Counted from the first letter of the stretch, positions 10,127 to 20,834 are shown. The stretch is DNA of 62,881 bases from Vibrio ezurae NBRC 102218 (GCF_000467185.1 NZ_BATM01000028.1:1-62881), one strand, 5' to 3'. Notes: generated by a model not told the origin, from the letters alone. Made by a program: numbers and translations.

Positions 10127-11722
10127 ATGAAATTAGAGCAAGCTCTAAGTATTCTTTCTAAATCATCGCCTTATGCGGTAAGTACAGAAAGAGAGCATAA
10201 CCAAGACATTTTGGCTGATTTTAAAAGCTATATGTACATCACTACAGACATAGAAAGTGACTTTAAAAAATCGTTAACTTCAGCTAAGAAAAACGACATC
10301 ATATTTTTGTGTGGTAGTAGTGGAGACGGTAAATCTGAAATCTTGACGCAGTACAGTAAAGCGTACCAAGCGACTCATGAATTTCATCTTGATGCAACGC
10401 ACAGTTTTAATCCTTGTCAGACCGCGATAAATGCGTTGGATGAAAGGTTTGCCCAATTTAAAGAAACTGATAAGCCGCTTGTTATAGGCATTAATATTGG
10501 GATGTTAGGAAATTATGCTGAAGAAGGTGCAGAGCAACACAATGATATTAAAGCATCGATCAAAGCATTCCTAGAACATCAACCAACTAATATTCCTGAC
10601 AATCATATATTCTTAGATTTTGAGCAGTACCCTAAGTTTACCTTGAGCCATGAGACTTGCACGTCTGATTTTGCTGCTAGGTTTCTTGCGCGATTAACTG
10701 ATTCAACGTTAGATAACCCATTTTATGCACTGTATAAAAATGAAGTACATAAATCAGGGCACAACAAACTTACCGCCAATTACGCTTTGTTGGGTTTAGA
10801 CTCCGTTCAAAAAAACGTGATCACTTTGCTATTGAAAACACGTTTGATAAAAGATCGCTTTCTGACGGCGCGAGCTCTACTTGATTTTGTTTTCCAGATT
10901 TTAGCGGGTGATGGCTATTTATTTGATAATTTGTTCTCTGGAGCAGATAACGAATTGCTTGAGCATATTCAAAGTTTTGATCCAAGCAATATTCATACTC
11001 GTAAGGTGGATGAGTTTGTTCTTCAGTTTGGACTAGGTATTGAAGATAAAGGCTTTGTGCAGCTTAAAGATAAAGTTAAAGCTCTAGGTGTGTTTGATGT
11101 GCTAAGCGCAGCTTCATATTTGCGTATGGTTTACTTGTTAAAAGATGAAGAAGAGTTCTTAAATGAGTATATCAACGAACTAAAGGTAGATTTTGATAAT
11201 TTGCTAGTCGATAAATATGCAAACATATGGTTACTACATCGAGAATTTGATGGTTCGGCTCCACAGAAAAAAGAGCTCAATAGATTCTATAAAGATACTT
11301 TAATAGCAGCAGTACATCGTTATTGTAATCGTAATTCCCCGTCACTTGATAAAGACCAGTTTTTTATCTCTGAATACAATGGCTTTAAAACTGCCGTAGA
11401 GTTCGAGGTAAAACCAGATTTCTTCTCTATTAAAACTCAAGCTGTAAATAAAATTGGTTCATTTAATGCACATATAAAAATTGATGAACACTCTCTTTCA
11501 CCAATGCCAATCAGTATCAATTTACTTGAGTTATTGGAAAAAATTAACCAAGGGTATCGTCCAAATAAGCATGATAAGAATGCCGTTCTTTTATTAGACG
11601 AGGTGATTGAGCAAATTATCACCGTAGCGAACGAAAAAAACACTTTGTTTATTCTGAAAGATGATAAGCGCTACAAGGTTATAAATGAAGACAATGAATA
11701 TTTTGAAGTGAGTGGTTTATAA
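10127..11722 (+). CDS. dptF: Phosphorothioation-dependent restriction protein DptF
   Basis: 531 residues. DptF, DptG and DptH form the restriction half of Dnd systems: they damage DNA that lacks the phosphorothioate mark. The frame has a P-loop, CGSSGDGKSE (residues 62-71), right after an N-terminal region SPYAVSTEREHN, and a conserved acidic strand IFLDFEQYPKF. The P-loop type and order dptF-dptG-dptH identify it. It is first in a rightward operon, with dptG starting 1 base after its stop codon. Promoter must lie in the 112 bp after the pip terminator. Confidence 0.9.
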   Translation: MKLEQALSILSKSSPYAVSTEREHNQDILADFKSYMYITTDIESDFKKSLTSAKKNDIIFLCGSSGDGKSEILTQYSKAYQATHEFHLDATHSFNPCQTAINALDERFAQFKETDKPLVIGINIGMLGNYAEEGAEQHNDIKASIKAFLEHQPTNIPDNHIFLDFEQYPKFTLSHETCTSDFAARFLARLTDSTLDNPFYALYKNEVHKSGHNKLTANYALLGLDSVQKNVITLLLKTRLIKDRFLTARALLDFVFQILAGDGYLFDNLFSGADNELLEHIQSFDPSNIHTRKVDEFVLQFGLGIEDKGFVQLKDKVKALGVFDVLSAASYLRMVYLLKDEEEFLNEYINELKVDFDNLLVDKYANIWLLHREFDGSAPQKKELNRFYKDTLIAAVHRYCNRNSPSLDKDQFFISEYNGFKTAVEFEVKPDFFSIKTQAVNKIGSFNAHIKIDEHSLSPMPISINLLELLEKINQGYRPNKHDKNAVLLLDEVIEQIITVANEKNTLFILKDDKRYKVINEDNEYFEVSGL

Positions 11723-11723
11723 A

Positions 11724-13064
11724 ATGACAATGGATAATTTCACCCAACCATTTAATCCATATTTACCACAATCGGTAGAGGAAGTGCCCAACAAAAATAG
11801 CTTGAGTAGCTACTTGCCAATTAGAACTAAAGGTAATGACTTTGATGTAAATGCAGTTATCGGCTTGGTACTACGAGGCTTGCTGCGTAAAAAAGTCGAA
11901 GGTTATAGTTACGAAGAATTTGTTTCTGACTGCCAAGAAGCATTTGCAGAAAAACTTGGTGAAGATGAATTCTGGCACGTATTAAAAGAAATGTACTTTG
12001 ATAATAAGGACATTTTTACAGTTAGTCCTGAGCTCCTTTTATTTCGTGCACAAAAAGGTGAGTTTTCAGCAGGTGACTCGCGTGTTGCTTCTATGTTTAC
12101 AAACCTACTGCAGAATACACGTGTTGAAGAATTTGATGCCAAATTGAATTTTATTGAACGTGAAATGCTTTCTACCTTACGTAATAAAATGAAAGCTGAC
12201 TCATCACTAAAGGCAAGTGAAGAACCTTATTTACCTTATCTATCGGAAGCATTTCGTGACGATCTTAAGTTTTTGGCACGTCGTCCTAAGTACTTACTCA
12301 ATGAAATAGAGGCCTTCCTATCCTTCTATGGATTTGCTTATACAGCCCAGTTGAGCCTAGCATTAACGGACTGGTATAGCGGTCAAAAGCCTGTGGCTAA
12401 ACCATTGTATTTCATTATGGATCACGAGCGTGCCAGTAACGAACGTACTCATATTAAAAACCATGGTTACAAACTATTCAATGAGTCCTCAACTCGATTA
12501 TTTCCAATGTTAACCATGCTTGAACTTCTTCAGCCAAGGTCCGGCGATAAGAATGTGCTAAAAGTACCACTTTGGGCAATTTCTAGGGATATCCAAGACT
12601 CAAAATACCTTCATCTAAAAGATAAATTAGAGAACTTTGCTAGAGCATTTAAATCACAGCGAAATTTAGATACCACTTTAATTGAATCAGATTCCGCAAT
12701 TGATTGGTTAGACAATGTAATGAAATTAGCAGTAGCACAGTTTAGTGTTGGTGAACGATTTAATATCAATAAAAGATATGTAGTAGAAGTTGAGAAAGCT
12801 CTTGCCTCTCCTTTCATTCAAAGTCGAGGACGCAGTGGTCGAGTACTGGTTTTAAATCAAGACTACTTGATTTTATTGACTAATTTAGTTGTGGGAGAAA
12901 AGGACAAAATTCGCTTCTATGAACTGATAGCCGCTTTTGAGCAGCGAGGTGTGTTCGTTGATAAACAAACAGAACAAGAACTAATTAAATTCTATGAGCG
13001 CATCGGAAATGTAGAGCGCATGAGTGATAGTGGAGACGCAGTTTATGTCCGTAAAACAATTTGA
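11724..13064 (+). CDS. dptG: Phosphorothioation-dependent restriction protein DptG
   Basis: About 446 residues, without a recognisable catalytic motif, as is usual for DptG. It is assigned by position between dptF and dptH and by size. I prefer the ATG at 11724, 1 base after the dptF stop, although an in-frame GTG lies at 11712 and another ATG at 11730. Its last 20 bases overlap the start of dptH. DptG is needed with DptF and DptH for restriction in the Salmonella and E. coli systems that have been studied; its exact role is unknown. Confidence 0.85.
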   Translation: MTMDNFTQPFNPYLPQSVEEVPNKNSLSSYLPIRTKGNDFDVNAVIGLVLRGLLRKKVEGYSYEEFVSDCQEAFAEKLGEDEFWHVLKEMYFDNKDIFTVSPELLLFRAQKGEFSAGDSRVASMFTNLLQNTRVEEFDAKLNFIEREMLSTLRNKMKADSSLKASEEPYLPYLSEAFRDDLKFLARRPKYLLNEIEAFLSFYGFAYTAQLSLALTDWYSGQKPVAKPLYFIMDHERASNERTHIKNHGYKLFNESSTRLFPMLTMLELLQPRSGDKNVLKVPLWAISRDIQDSKYLHLKDKLENFARAFKSQRNLDTTLIESDSAIDWLDNVMKLAVAQFSVGERFNINKRYVVEVEKALASPFIQSRGRSGRVLVLNQDYLILLTNLVVGEKDKIRFYELIAAFEQRGVFVDKQTEQELIKFYERIGNVERMSDSGDAVYVRKTI

Positions 13065-16000
13065 GACCTTTCTAGTAGAGCAGTTTTTAGCGGATGCTAA
13101 AACACACATTAAGGCTGGTTTCCGCTATCAATTTAAGTCACCAGATAATGAAAATAGCAAGCGACTATATCAGGCTATGGTTGCGCATTCATTAAGCAGT
13201 ATTGATGCATCTAATGACATTAAACTGCCGTTTATTGAATTGTCTGGCTGTAAAATTGTGCCAATCATACATAGTGAGAACCCTGCTGAATTTGATGGTT
13301 TTACAGAAAACTATATCTCACATTTACGTGATGAAGTGGCTAGCCAGTCTGGATACTTGAAAGGCTGTGCGCTGGTGGTTATTCATAATAGTTTGCTGGA
13401 CACTTTGATTAACTCAGCGGAAGACTTAGCCCAAGTAGGACAAGTTTGGAGCGCCAAAAAAATCAAAGAGGCGATGAAGGGGTTAATTGATCAACAGGAC
13501 AAAGGTAAGGATGTTTCATATTGCCTGCTTGATGACCAATTTGATGCAATCCTCGAAGATGGTGCCACTATGTTTGGGTTTGAGTCTCTTTACAAGGCTG
13601 TTGAAGATGGTGATTTACGCTTTAATGAACTTGGCATGTTTGATGATCCTCTTGTTGCTGAAATGAGAGGTAATCCTAAACAAATCAAAAAGCGTTTAGA
13701 AGATAACCGTACGCTTTATGAAGACCTTTCCTTTGAGGTAGAGCATTTTAGCGGGCAGCTTCAAGATCGTTTGAAATTATTCGGTGAGAAGTTTATTAAA
13801 GAAAATTTCTCAGAAACAGACGCTTGGAAAGACGTCGAATTTGAAGCGTATTTGCAAGAAAAAAAGCGTAATGCACAACAACAGCTTGTCCTTGAAGAAG
13901 AGCAGGTTAGTGAAGGTATGACTATTACCGCTCGTCATCGCTCTGAAACAAAAGCAGGCATGCGTGATCGACATTTAATCATTGAGTTAGATGAAGGAAT
14001 AAACGACTTTGAGTTGAAGTTGATTTTCCAAGGTGTAAGTAACTTAGATAAAAGCCAATTCAAAATTCAACCAGCAAAAGCACTTCACAACAATGAGCTA
14101 ATTACTACTCACAATGGTTTGAAAACGTCACGTGCAAGTTTAAAAGGGACATATAAACACGAGCCTTTATTTTTTAACTTAGCATTGAAGCGTGAAAATA
14201 AATCAGAGGTATATAACTTTCGTTGCTTAGTCGTTCGCAAAGGTGAGTTTTATATCGAACCGTTTAAAAACATCTTTTTAGTTGAGCCGGCAAAAGCGAA
14301 ACAACGTTTAACGTTGAATATGGAAAAGAACAAACTGCAAATCAGATCAAATGAAGGTCTGTCTTGTTCATTAACTGATGCGAAGCAGGTGGTTGATGTA
14401 GCAAATTACTCAGTTGTGGACTTTGAAGCTTTAGCTAATGAAGCCGATGAAATTGATTTTTCAGTTAGATCTGGTGATAACCAACTCAAGTTTAATGTAG
14501 AAGGGGCAGTGGCTACTGATTCTTTGAGTTTACCGTTATTAGTAAATAGAGGTCGCTACCATAAGCTGTTTAAAGACGCTTATAACGGCGAGTTTTATTC
14601 GCAAAAAGGTAAAGTCGGCATTGATAACAGTGAATTTGTCGTTCCTGGCCTTCGTTTAAAGTTACTTCGTTGGGAAGAAGAGTTTATTAATCAAAAAGTG
14701 CTTTCTATCTCGGACTATGGCTCTATTGAGCTTGAAGAATTAAAAGCTATTGATATTGCTATTTTTACTTCTTATACCGAACTATTTGATTATCTAGAGA
14801 AACGCCGTAGCACGCCGTCACTTGTTTCCTGGGGTGATGAGTTTACCAATCTTGTACAAAACATCATTGATGCATGTTTAGCCTATTTTTCAGCGATCCC
14901 AACAGGCAGTATGCTGACTAAAGATCAGAAAATAGCATTACAGATTGGTTTAGTGCATTCCGATGGTGAAGAGTATTACTCACCATTCCATCCGTTGATA
15001 TTGGCATATTATCTAAATTTAAGAAATGAAATCAGTGCTGACCAAAGCTTTGCACAGCTGCCTGATGTAACGTTTGAGCGTTTGTCACCAAAGGGATTGT
15101 TACCCTATGTTTATCATCCAAAACATGAGTTTGCGTATAATCAGCAGGTAAAAGAGAATTCATTTTGGATTAAGAGTGTACCGCAAGAAAAAAGCTCACT
15201 TACTTTCGTTCGTAAGCTTGTAAAAGAAAAAATCGGTGAATTTCAAACTGCATTTAGCCAACTTTTTACTGGTTCAGAAAAGAGCATCATTATCAATGCA
15301 GTCAACCAAGACAGTGCTGATGAGCTATTTATGGGGCTAGTGGATTATATCCGTAGCAACCAAGAACAGGCCGCTTCTATCCATATTAACCTATATGACG
15401 ATAAGCTGGCTTTTAATGCGTTTGACCGATTTGCCGAAACAGCCAACTATGATGAATTAAAAGAATGGTTGGAGTTGAATAAAGGGAAAATTCGAGAAGT
15501 GGCAGATACCATTATCGATATTCTTCGCACACGTCTGACTTACAGCAAATTTACTAATGCTCAGGCTGATAAAGAGGGGCAGTCTTATGCTCATCTCTCT
15601 TTTTTCCGCAATAATGGCAAAGTGGATTGCTCTGATATTGCTATTGAAGATATGGCTTCAGGTATCGCATGTGACGGTTTATTAACGGGGGATGCTTCCG
15701 AAAGTAAATCTGGTTCGTATTTCACAGGTTTTGGCTTAAAGGGTACAGATTATCAAGATCATCCACACTTAATGATGGCTAAGTATGTAGGCGCACTATT
15801 AAAACCTGCATTAAAACCAAACACCCAATATCACGGCGCAAATGCCGTCGCACTTGCGGTAAGTGAAGATTTTAAAGGGTTACTGGAGCGTTCATACGAT
15901 AGCTCTATTTGGACAACTATTATTGACCCTAAAGTCACATTGGACTTCTTCCACAGCAATGAAGATGTGGTATTGATTCATTATTCAGATCAGTACACTA

Positions 16001-18126
16001 GCTCATCGAGTTACGATGCAATTACTGTAACGGCACAAAGAGATTTGTTCGAAAAAGTCATTAAGCAAGGTGATGGTGGCCAAATCAATGAATTTAATGC
16101 ATTCAATGGTGATTGGTTGCTGAAAATGATGACTTGTGCGCCAACCATCAATAAAGAGCGAAAAGGCGTTATTGGTGCCTACAAGTTTGTGACTAGCCTA
16201 GTGCACGACTCTGATATTACTTGGGTACCACTTTCAGTTGCTGAGATGATCCGAGTATCGGGTAATATCGGCCTCAAGATGTCAGATAGTGAGTTTTCTC
16301 GTAATGTTCAAGGGTATAAGAAAGGCGAAATCTCTGATGATGTATTGCTTGTAGGCTTCAAGGGCCAAAATATGTACCTGTTGCCTGTGGAAGTAAAAAC
16401 CGGCTCAGTACCTAACTACACAAAAGCGGTAAAACAATCTAAAGAATTACTCCGTTATTTGAGTGAAGATCTATTAGGCGAAGATGATCTTGCGAGTAAA
16501 CTTTACCGTGGTCTATTTATGCGTCAGGTTTTAATGCAGATAGATAAGTACCGCTTGTATAGCGTATTTTCTGACAATTACTTTGATTCACTATTGGCTA
16601 ACAAAGAAGAGTGGTTAAAGGGTGATTATTCTCTGGCGAAAATAGCAGAATATCCAGAAGGGTTTGTAGTTAGCCACCTTGAGGGTGCAAGTTGCTTGCA
16701 ACCAGATTACCAGATGATGGATGGAGTTCTAAAGGTTGATTTACCTATGGGGCTACTTCCTCGTCTTGTAGAAACCCCTTTGCAAGAGGTACTGGGTGAT
16801 TTAGATGTAGTGAAGCTTTGTCATGTTCCAAGTGAATATGTGCTAAATGGTGGAACTCAATTAGAAGGATTATCTGAACTTTCAACAGACAAACCAGCAC
16901 CGGTAATTGATAAGTCTGACGCCGAAAGGTCAGTTGAACGTAAAGAATCTATTGTGAAAGAGAAGCCTACTCCAATTGTTGAGACATTGAAGGTTGAGTC
17001 TAGCAACAACTTGAATGTGTTATTTGGTCATAATGCTCTAACACAAGCACCATTAAATTGGGAACCAACCAATACCGCCAAATTTATGAATACTAATACG
17101 GGCATAATTGGCACCATGGGTACGGGTAAAACCCAGTTTACTAAATCAGTTATTACCCAACTTCACCGCAATCAAACCGATAATGTAAACAGTGCACCAA
17201 TTGGTATCCTTATTTTCGACTATAAATCAGACTATGTTGACGATAAATTCCAACAAGCTACTGCTGGTAAGAAGTTTAATCTTCATAAGCTGCCATATAA
17301 TCCATTGAGCTTATTTGGTAACACGCCAATGCTACCTGTGCACACAGCCCGTGGCTTCTCAGAAACTATGGGTAAAGCATTTAGCTTGGGGCAAAAACAA
17401 CAACTACGTTTGCGTAAGCTGGTGGGCGAAGCATATGAGTTAGCGGGTATTCGTAAGGCTGATCCAAGTACATGGTCAAAGCCTGCCCCAACTATTTCTC
17501 AGGTGTGGGACTTGTTTATTGAGACGGAACCAGATGAAGACTCATTATATGCGGCACTTGAGAGCTTATATGAGCTAGAGATTTTTGAAGACGACAACAC
17601 CAAGTGCATGAGCCTTTATGATTTGGTTGATGGCATCACGGTGGTTGAACTTGCAGGTTATCCTTCAGAGATCCAGAACCTTGTTGTTGCACTTACCTTA
17701 GACCTTTTCTACTCGCAAATGCAGAAGAAAGGTAAGCCTGAAGTGCAGGGTGATTTACGTCAAATTACGAAGATGATCCTGGTGGACGAAGCAGATAACT
17801 TCATGTCTCAGAACTTCCCAAGTTTACGTAAGATCTTGAAGGAAGGTCGTGAATATGGCGTAGGTGTCATTCTTTCAACACAAGAGATCACACACTTCCA
17901 AACGGGTGAAAATGATTACTCAAGTTATGTTCTGACATGGGTTATCCACCGCGTGGCAAAGATTCGCCCACAAGAGCTTAAAGCCATGCTTGGTGTTAAT
18001 GAAAAAGCTGAGCAAGACAAGCTAATGGAAACCATCAATAAGCTAGAGAAACATTGTAGTTTATATATTGATGGAGCGAAGAAGATACTGCCAATGAGAG
18101 ATAGAGCGTTTTGGGAGTTATTTTAG
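13045..18126 (+). CDS. dptH: Phosphorothioation-dependent restriction protein DptH (HerA-like ATPase)
   Basis: A very large protein, about 1693 residues. The N-terminal three quarters carry no motif I can name. Near residues 1160-1190 the segment KNMYLLPVEVKTG-like (NMYLLPVEVKTG) looks like a nuclease-type E-x-K strand. The C-terminus is a HerA/FtsK-type ATPase: Walker A IGTMGTGKTQFT (about residue 1355) and Walker B MILVDEADN (about 1576), followed by the sensor STQEITHF. It probably translocates on DNA and supplies the damaging activity together with DptF and DptG. ATG 13045 has GGAG ten bases upstream; the frame extends to GTG 13024. The start overlaps dptG by 20 bases, implying translational coupling. 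Confidence 0.9.
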   Translation: MSVKQFETFLVEQFLADAKTHIKAGFRYQFKSPDNENSKRLYQAMVAHSLSSIDASNDIKLPFIELSGCKIVPIIHSENPAEFDGFTENYISHLRDEVASQSGYLKGCALVVIHNSLLDTLINSAEDLAQVGQVWSAKKIKEAMKGLIDQQDKGKDVSYCLLDDQFDAILEDGATMFGFESLYKAVEDGDLRFNELGMFDDPLVAEMRGNPKQIKKRLEDNRTLYEDLSFEVEHFSGQLQDRLKLFGEKFIKENFSETDAWKDVEFEAYLQEKKRNAQQQLVLEEEQVSEGMTITARHRSETKAGMRDRHLIIELDEGINDFELKLIFQGVSNLDKSQFKIQPAKALHNNELITTHNGLKTSRASLKGTYKHEPLFFNLALKRENKSEVYNFRCLVVRKGEFYIEPFKNIFLVEPAKAKQRLTLNMEKNKLQIRSNEGLSCSLTDAKQVVDVANYSVVDFEALANEADEIDFSVRSGDNQLKFNVEGAVATDSLSLPLLVNRGRYHKLFKDAYNGEFYSQKGKVGIDNSEFVVPGLRLKLLRWEEEFINQKVLSISDYGSIELEELKAIDIAIFTSYTELFDYLEKRRSTPSLVSWGDEFTNLVQNIIDACLAYFSAIPTGSMLTKDQKIALQIGLVHSDGEEYYSPFHPLILAYYLNLRNEISADQSFAQLPDVTFERLSPKGLLPYVYHPKHEFAYNQQVKENSFWIKSVPQEKSSLTFVRKLVKEKIGEFQTAFSQLFTGSEKSIIINAVNQDSADELFMGLVDYIRSNQEQAASIHINLYDDKLAFNAFDRFAETANYDELKEWLELNKGKIREVADTIIDILRTRLTYSKFTNAQADKEGQSYAHLSFFRNNGKVDCSDIAIEDMASGIACDGLLTGDASESKSGSYFTGFGLKGTDYQDHPHLMMAKYVGALLKPALKPNTQYHGANAVALAVSEDFKGLLERSYDSSIWTTIIDPKVTLDFFHSNEDVVLIHYSDQYTSSSSYDAITVTAQRDLFEKVIKQGDGGQINEFNAFNGDWLLKMMTCAPTINKERKGVIGAYKFVTSLVHDSDITWVPLSVAEMIRVSGNIGLKMSDSEFSRNVQGYKKGEISDDVLLVGFKGQNMYLLPVEVKTGSVPNYTKAVKQSKELLRYLSEDLLGEDDLASKLYRGLFMRQVLMQIDKYRLYSVFSDNYFDSLLANKEEWLKGDYSLAKIAEYPEGFVVSHLEGASCLQPDYQMMDGVLKVDLPMGLLPRLVETPLQEVLGDLDVVKLCHVPSEYVLNGGTQLEGLSELSTDKPAPVIDKSDAERSVERKESIVKEKPTPIVETLKVESSNNLNVLFGHNALTQAPLNWEPTNTAKFMNTNTGIIGTMGTGKTQFTKSVITQLHRNQTDNVNSAPIGILIFDYKSDYVDDKFQQATAGKKFNLHKLPYNPLSLFGNTPMLPVHTARGFSETMGKAFSLGQKQQLRLRKLVGEAYELAGIRKADPSTWSKPAPTISQVWDLFIETEPDEDSLYAALESLYELEIFEDDNTKCMSLYDLVDGITVVELAGYPSEIQNLVVALTLDLFYSQMQKKGKPEVQGDLRQITKMILVDEADNFMSQNFPSLRKILKEGREYGVGVILSTQEITHFQTGENDYSSYVLTWVIHRVAKIRPQELKAMLGVNEKAEQDKLMETINKLEKHCSLYIDGAKKILPMRDRAFWELF

Positions 18127-18239
18127 TAAAACTTTGATTTAAAACGCACTTTTTGATTTTTCTTATTACAATTTGATGCATCAATAAAACATTTATATAG
18201 AATGAAGCTCTGTATATTATTCTAAATTTGGATTGTCTA

Positions 18240-19061
18240 ATGACGATAACTGATGCCATAACAAAAGTTTTAAGAGAATCGAAAGAACCGCTAGGTCATA
18301 AGGAAATTTATAGAAAGATAGTTTCCCGATCATACTATTCTTTTGGTGCTAAGGATCCTCAAGCTGTTGTTAGAAGCAAAATAAGAAAGCACTGTTATGG
18401 TATAGATTTTCCGAGTGCTAGCCCTAAAAAGCTATTCATGCAGGTTAATGGTCAAGTAAGTTCAAGAAATGCTTTATACCAAGTTTGGGATGGCAAAAAG
18501 AAGGAGCTCGTCTCAGGCCATATGGTTGAAAGAGATGAGCTTCCAGAGGAAAAGATACATTCTGCCTATATCGCACACATAAGTGCTGTTAGTGAACAAC
18601 TATTAGAACATATTAAGTCATCTGAACCTGAGTTTTTTGAATTCTTAGTTGTCAAGTTGTTATTAAAAATGGGATATGGTTGGGATCAGTCCACTTCTGG
18701 AAATGTCGTTGGTGGTAAAGGTGATGAGGGTATAGATGGTATTATTAATGAAGATAAACTTGGCCTAGAGAAAATATACATACAAGCTAAACGTTATGCT
18801 GATAATAAAGTAAGCCCTTCTGAAATTAGGGACTTTATTGGAGCTATGGCAATAAAAGGAGCTAGAAAAGGAGTTTTCTTCACCTCTTCTAAATTTACAG
18901 ATCAAGCTACTCAACATGCATACGCTGCTCAGAATATGACTATAACACTAATTAATGGTGAATCATTAACTGAGTTATTAGTACAGTATGGTCTTGGTGT
19001 CGCAGTTGCCAATAATTATAAAATATTTGAAGTGGATAAGAATTTTTTTACAAATGATTAG
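18240..19061 (+). CDS. HARE-HTH / Mrr-type restriction endonuclease
   Basis: 273 residues in two domains. Residues 3-75 form a HARE-HTH winged helix (ITDAITKVLRESKEPLGHKE then QAVVRSKIRKH), a fold proposed to read modified or otherwise marked DNA. Residues 125-245 form an Mrr-type PD-(D/E)xK nuclease: GDEGIDG (catalytic Asp 166) and IYIQAKRY (Q182, K184), then SPSEIRDFIGAM and the GVFFTSSKF strand. It follows dptH by 113 bp and precedes the AIPR gene by 55 bp. Catalytic residues are intact, so it should cut DNA. Start is ATG 18240; a TTG lies at 18228. Whether it targets foreign modified DNA or backs up Dpt is not known. Confidence 0.82.
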   Translation: MTITDAITKVLRESKEPLGHKEIYRKIVSRSYYSFGAKDPQAVVRSKIRKHCYGIDFPSASPKKLFMQVNGQVSSRNALYQVWDGKKKELVSGHMVERDELPEEKIHSAYIAHISAVSEQLLEHIKSSEPEFFEFLVVKLLLKMGYGWDQSTSGNVVGGKGDEGIDGIINEDKLGLEKIYIQAKRYADNKVSPSEIRDFIGAMAIKGARKGVFFTSSKFTDQATQHAYAAQNMTITLINGESLTELLVQYGLGVAVANNYKIFEVDKNFFTND

Positions 19062-19116
19062 AAGAATTAATTCTTATTCTTTATCTAAATTAATTGTATA
19101 AGTATAAAGGCGGAAA

Positions 19117-20796
19117 ATGGCTAATATTAACGATTTTAAATTACTTAGAATTAAGTCTGTTAATTGTTATAAAGAAGCGGAAAGAGTTCTAGGAATATCA
19201 ATAATTAATCAAGTAGAGCAAGCAAGGTTTGGTTTTTATTTTTTTATGTTAGATATTCTTTATGGTGTGAATGATATTGAAGAAGCTAGAGGGTTTATAA
19301 CAGATACCAACTTTAATCATATTATCTTAGGTAATAAAGATGATGATGGTGGTATTGATGCAGTATATATTGATGATGATGAGAAAGTGGTTAATTTATT
19401 TAACTTTAAGTATAGAGAAAAGTTTAATATAGACTCTAAACAAAAATTAAATGATGTGACAACTTCGTTAAAATATATTACAGCGTTAGCTGAAGGTGAT
19501 ATTGGCCATTTTTCAGGAAAACCTCGTGAATATGCAGAGGAAATAAAGAAACTATATAATTCTAATGAAGTTTGGAAAACTCGAATATACTTTGTAAGCA
19601 ATGACATGTCTACCGTAGATGTTTCAGATCCGCATATTAAAAATATTGCTAATTCTTTTGATGTAGAAGTCAGTGCTATTTCTCTTAAAGAAATTTCAGA
19701 AATGGTTTCTATAAGACCTGAACCAATCAGTGCGACTTTAGTTTTGCCTAATAATGCATTGATGTCATATAGTGAAAGTGACTTGTCATCTTCAATTTCA
19801 TATATTGCGAGGCTTAAAAGTAGTGAGATTGTTCGGATTACATGTAATGACAAAAATCTAAGGCATAATCATAATTTGGAGAATTATAAAGAGTTAAGTG
19901 ATGTAAAGCTTGACTTCGGTGTCTTATTTGACAATGTTCGAGGATTTGTTCAAAAATCAAAATATAATGAAAATATTAGAGAAACATTAAAAGATAACCC
20001 TTCAAAATTCTTCATGTATAACAATGGAATTACAATCGTTGCTCAAGGTATCGAAACAGAATCAATAAACGGTAATACTAAGCAAAAAATAATAATTGAT
20101 AACTTCCAAGTATTAAATGGTGGTCAAACTGTAAGAACTATCCATAACTTTAATTCACAACATGAAGACCACATAACAGACTATTTACCGTCAAGTGAGG
20201 TACTTGTAAGGATATTTATGACGGGGAAATCAAATACCGGAGAGATTAATAAGATTGCCGAATTCACCAATAGCCAAAATTCTATTTCACCTGCTGATCT
20301 TAAGTCTTCTGATGAAAGACAAATTCAAATAGAGAAATACCTGAAAGAAAAAAATATTAATTATGTTAGGAAGTCAGGAGATCTGGGTAAAGGTGATGGG
20401 AATTACGAACGCAGCATTACAATGATAAAATTTGGTCAGTTATTATATGCTAAGCAGGGTTTTCCTGAAAAATCCACAAGTAGTAAGAAGAGTATTTTTA
20501 CTAAAAATTATAATATAGTTTTTGGTGACAAAAATTTTGATATTGATGAATCTGAGATGCTTGTGACTGATTTTTACTCCATCAAACACGCATATGACAA
20601 TTCATCATATGAAAGCTTAGATATCAAACACTATTATATTATTTACCTTAACCAGATATTTCCGGAAGTTTCAATTGAGCATAAAATGGATATTCTGGAA
20701 AGCCATGTCCGAGGATATAAAGTCGATAAAGATACGTCAGATGTCCGAAAGATGAGCCAGACTCGATTTAAAGAAGAGCTTTTAGATAAATTTTAG
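19117..20796 (+). CDS. AIPR-family protein with N-terminal nuclease-like motif
   Basis: 559 residues. The C-terminal two thirds match the AIPR (abortive infection phage resistance) family: FFMYNNGITIVAQG (about 298-311) and VLNGGQTVRTIHN (about 332-344). The first 110 residues contain GGIDAVYI (Asp 81) and, about 16 residues on, NLFNFKYR (Lys 98), which fits the D...(E/N)xK pattern of PD-(D/E)xK nucleases. Good ribosome site (GGCGGA) before ATG 19117. Base composition is strikingly AT-rich; one 60-base sample at 19381 has 13 G+C, against 26 at 17761 in dptH. This points to separate acquisition. Function in phage defence is likely; mechanism is not established. Confidence 0.78.
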   Translation: MANINDFKLLRIKSVNCYKEAERVLGISIINQVEQARFGFYFFMLDILYGVNDIEEARGFITDTNFNHIILGNKDDDGGIDAVYIDDDEKVVNLFNFKYREKFNIDSKQKLNDVTTSLKYITALAEGDIGHFSGKPREYAEEIKKLYNSNEVWKTRIYFVSNDMSTVDVSDPHIKNIANSFDVEVSAISLKEISEMVSIRPEPISATLVLPNNALMSYSESDLSSSISYIARLKSSEIVRITCNDKNLRHNHNLENYKELSDVKLDFGVLFDNVRGFVQKSKYNENIRETLKDNPSKFFMYNNGITIVAQGIETESINGNTKQKIIIDNFQVLNGGQTVRTIHNFNSQHEDHITDYLPSSEVLVRIFMTGKSNTGEINKIAEFTNSQNSISPADLKSSDERQIQIEKYLKEKNINYVRKSGDLGKGDGNYERSITMIKFGQLLYAKQGFPEKSTSSKKSIFTKNYNIVFGDKNFDIDESEMLVTDFYSIKHAYDNSSYESLDIKHYYIIYLNQIFPEVSIEHKMDILESHVRGYKVDKDTSDVRKMSQTRFKEELLDKF

Positions 20797-20834
20797 TGCT
20801 ATGCTGTTTATAAGTATAGAGGATTCTAAATGAT

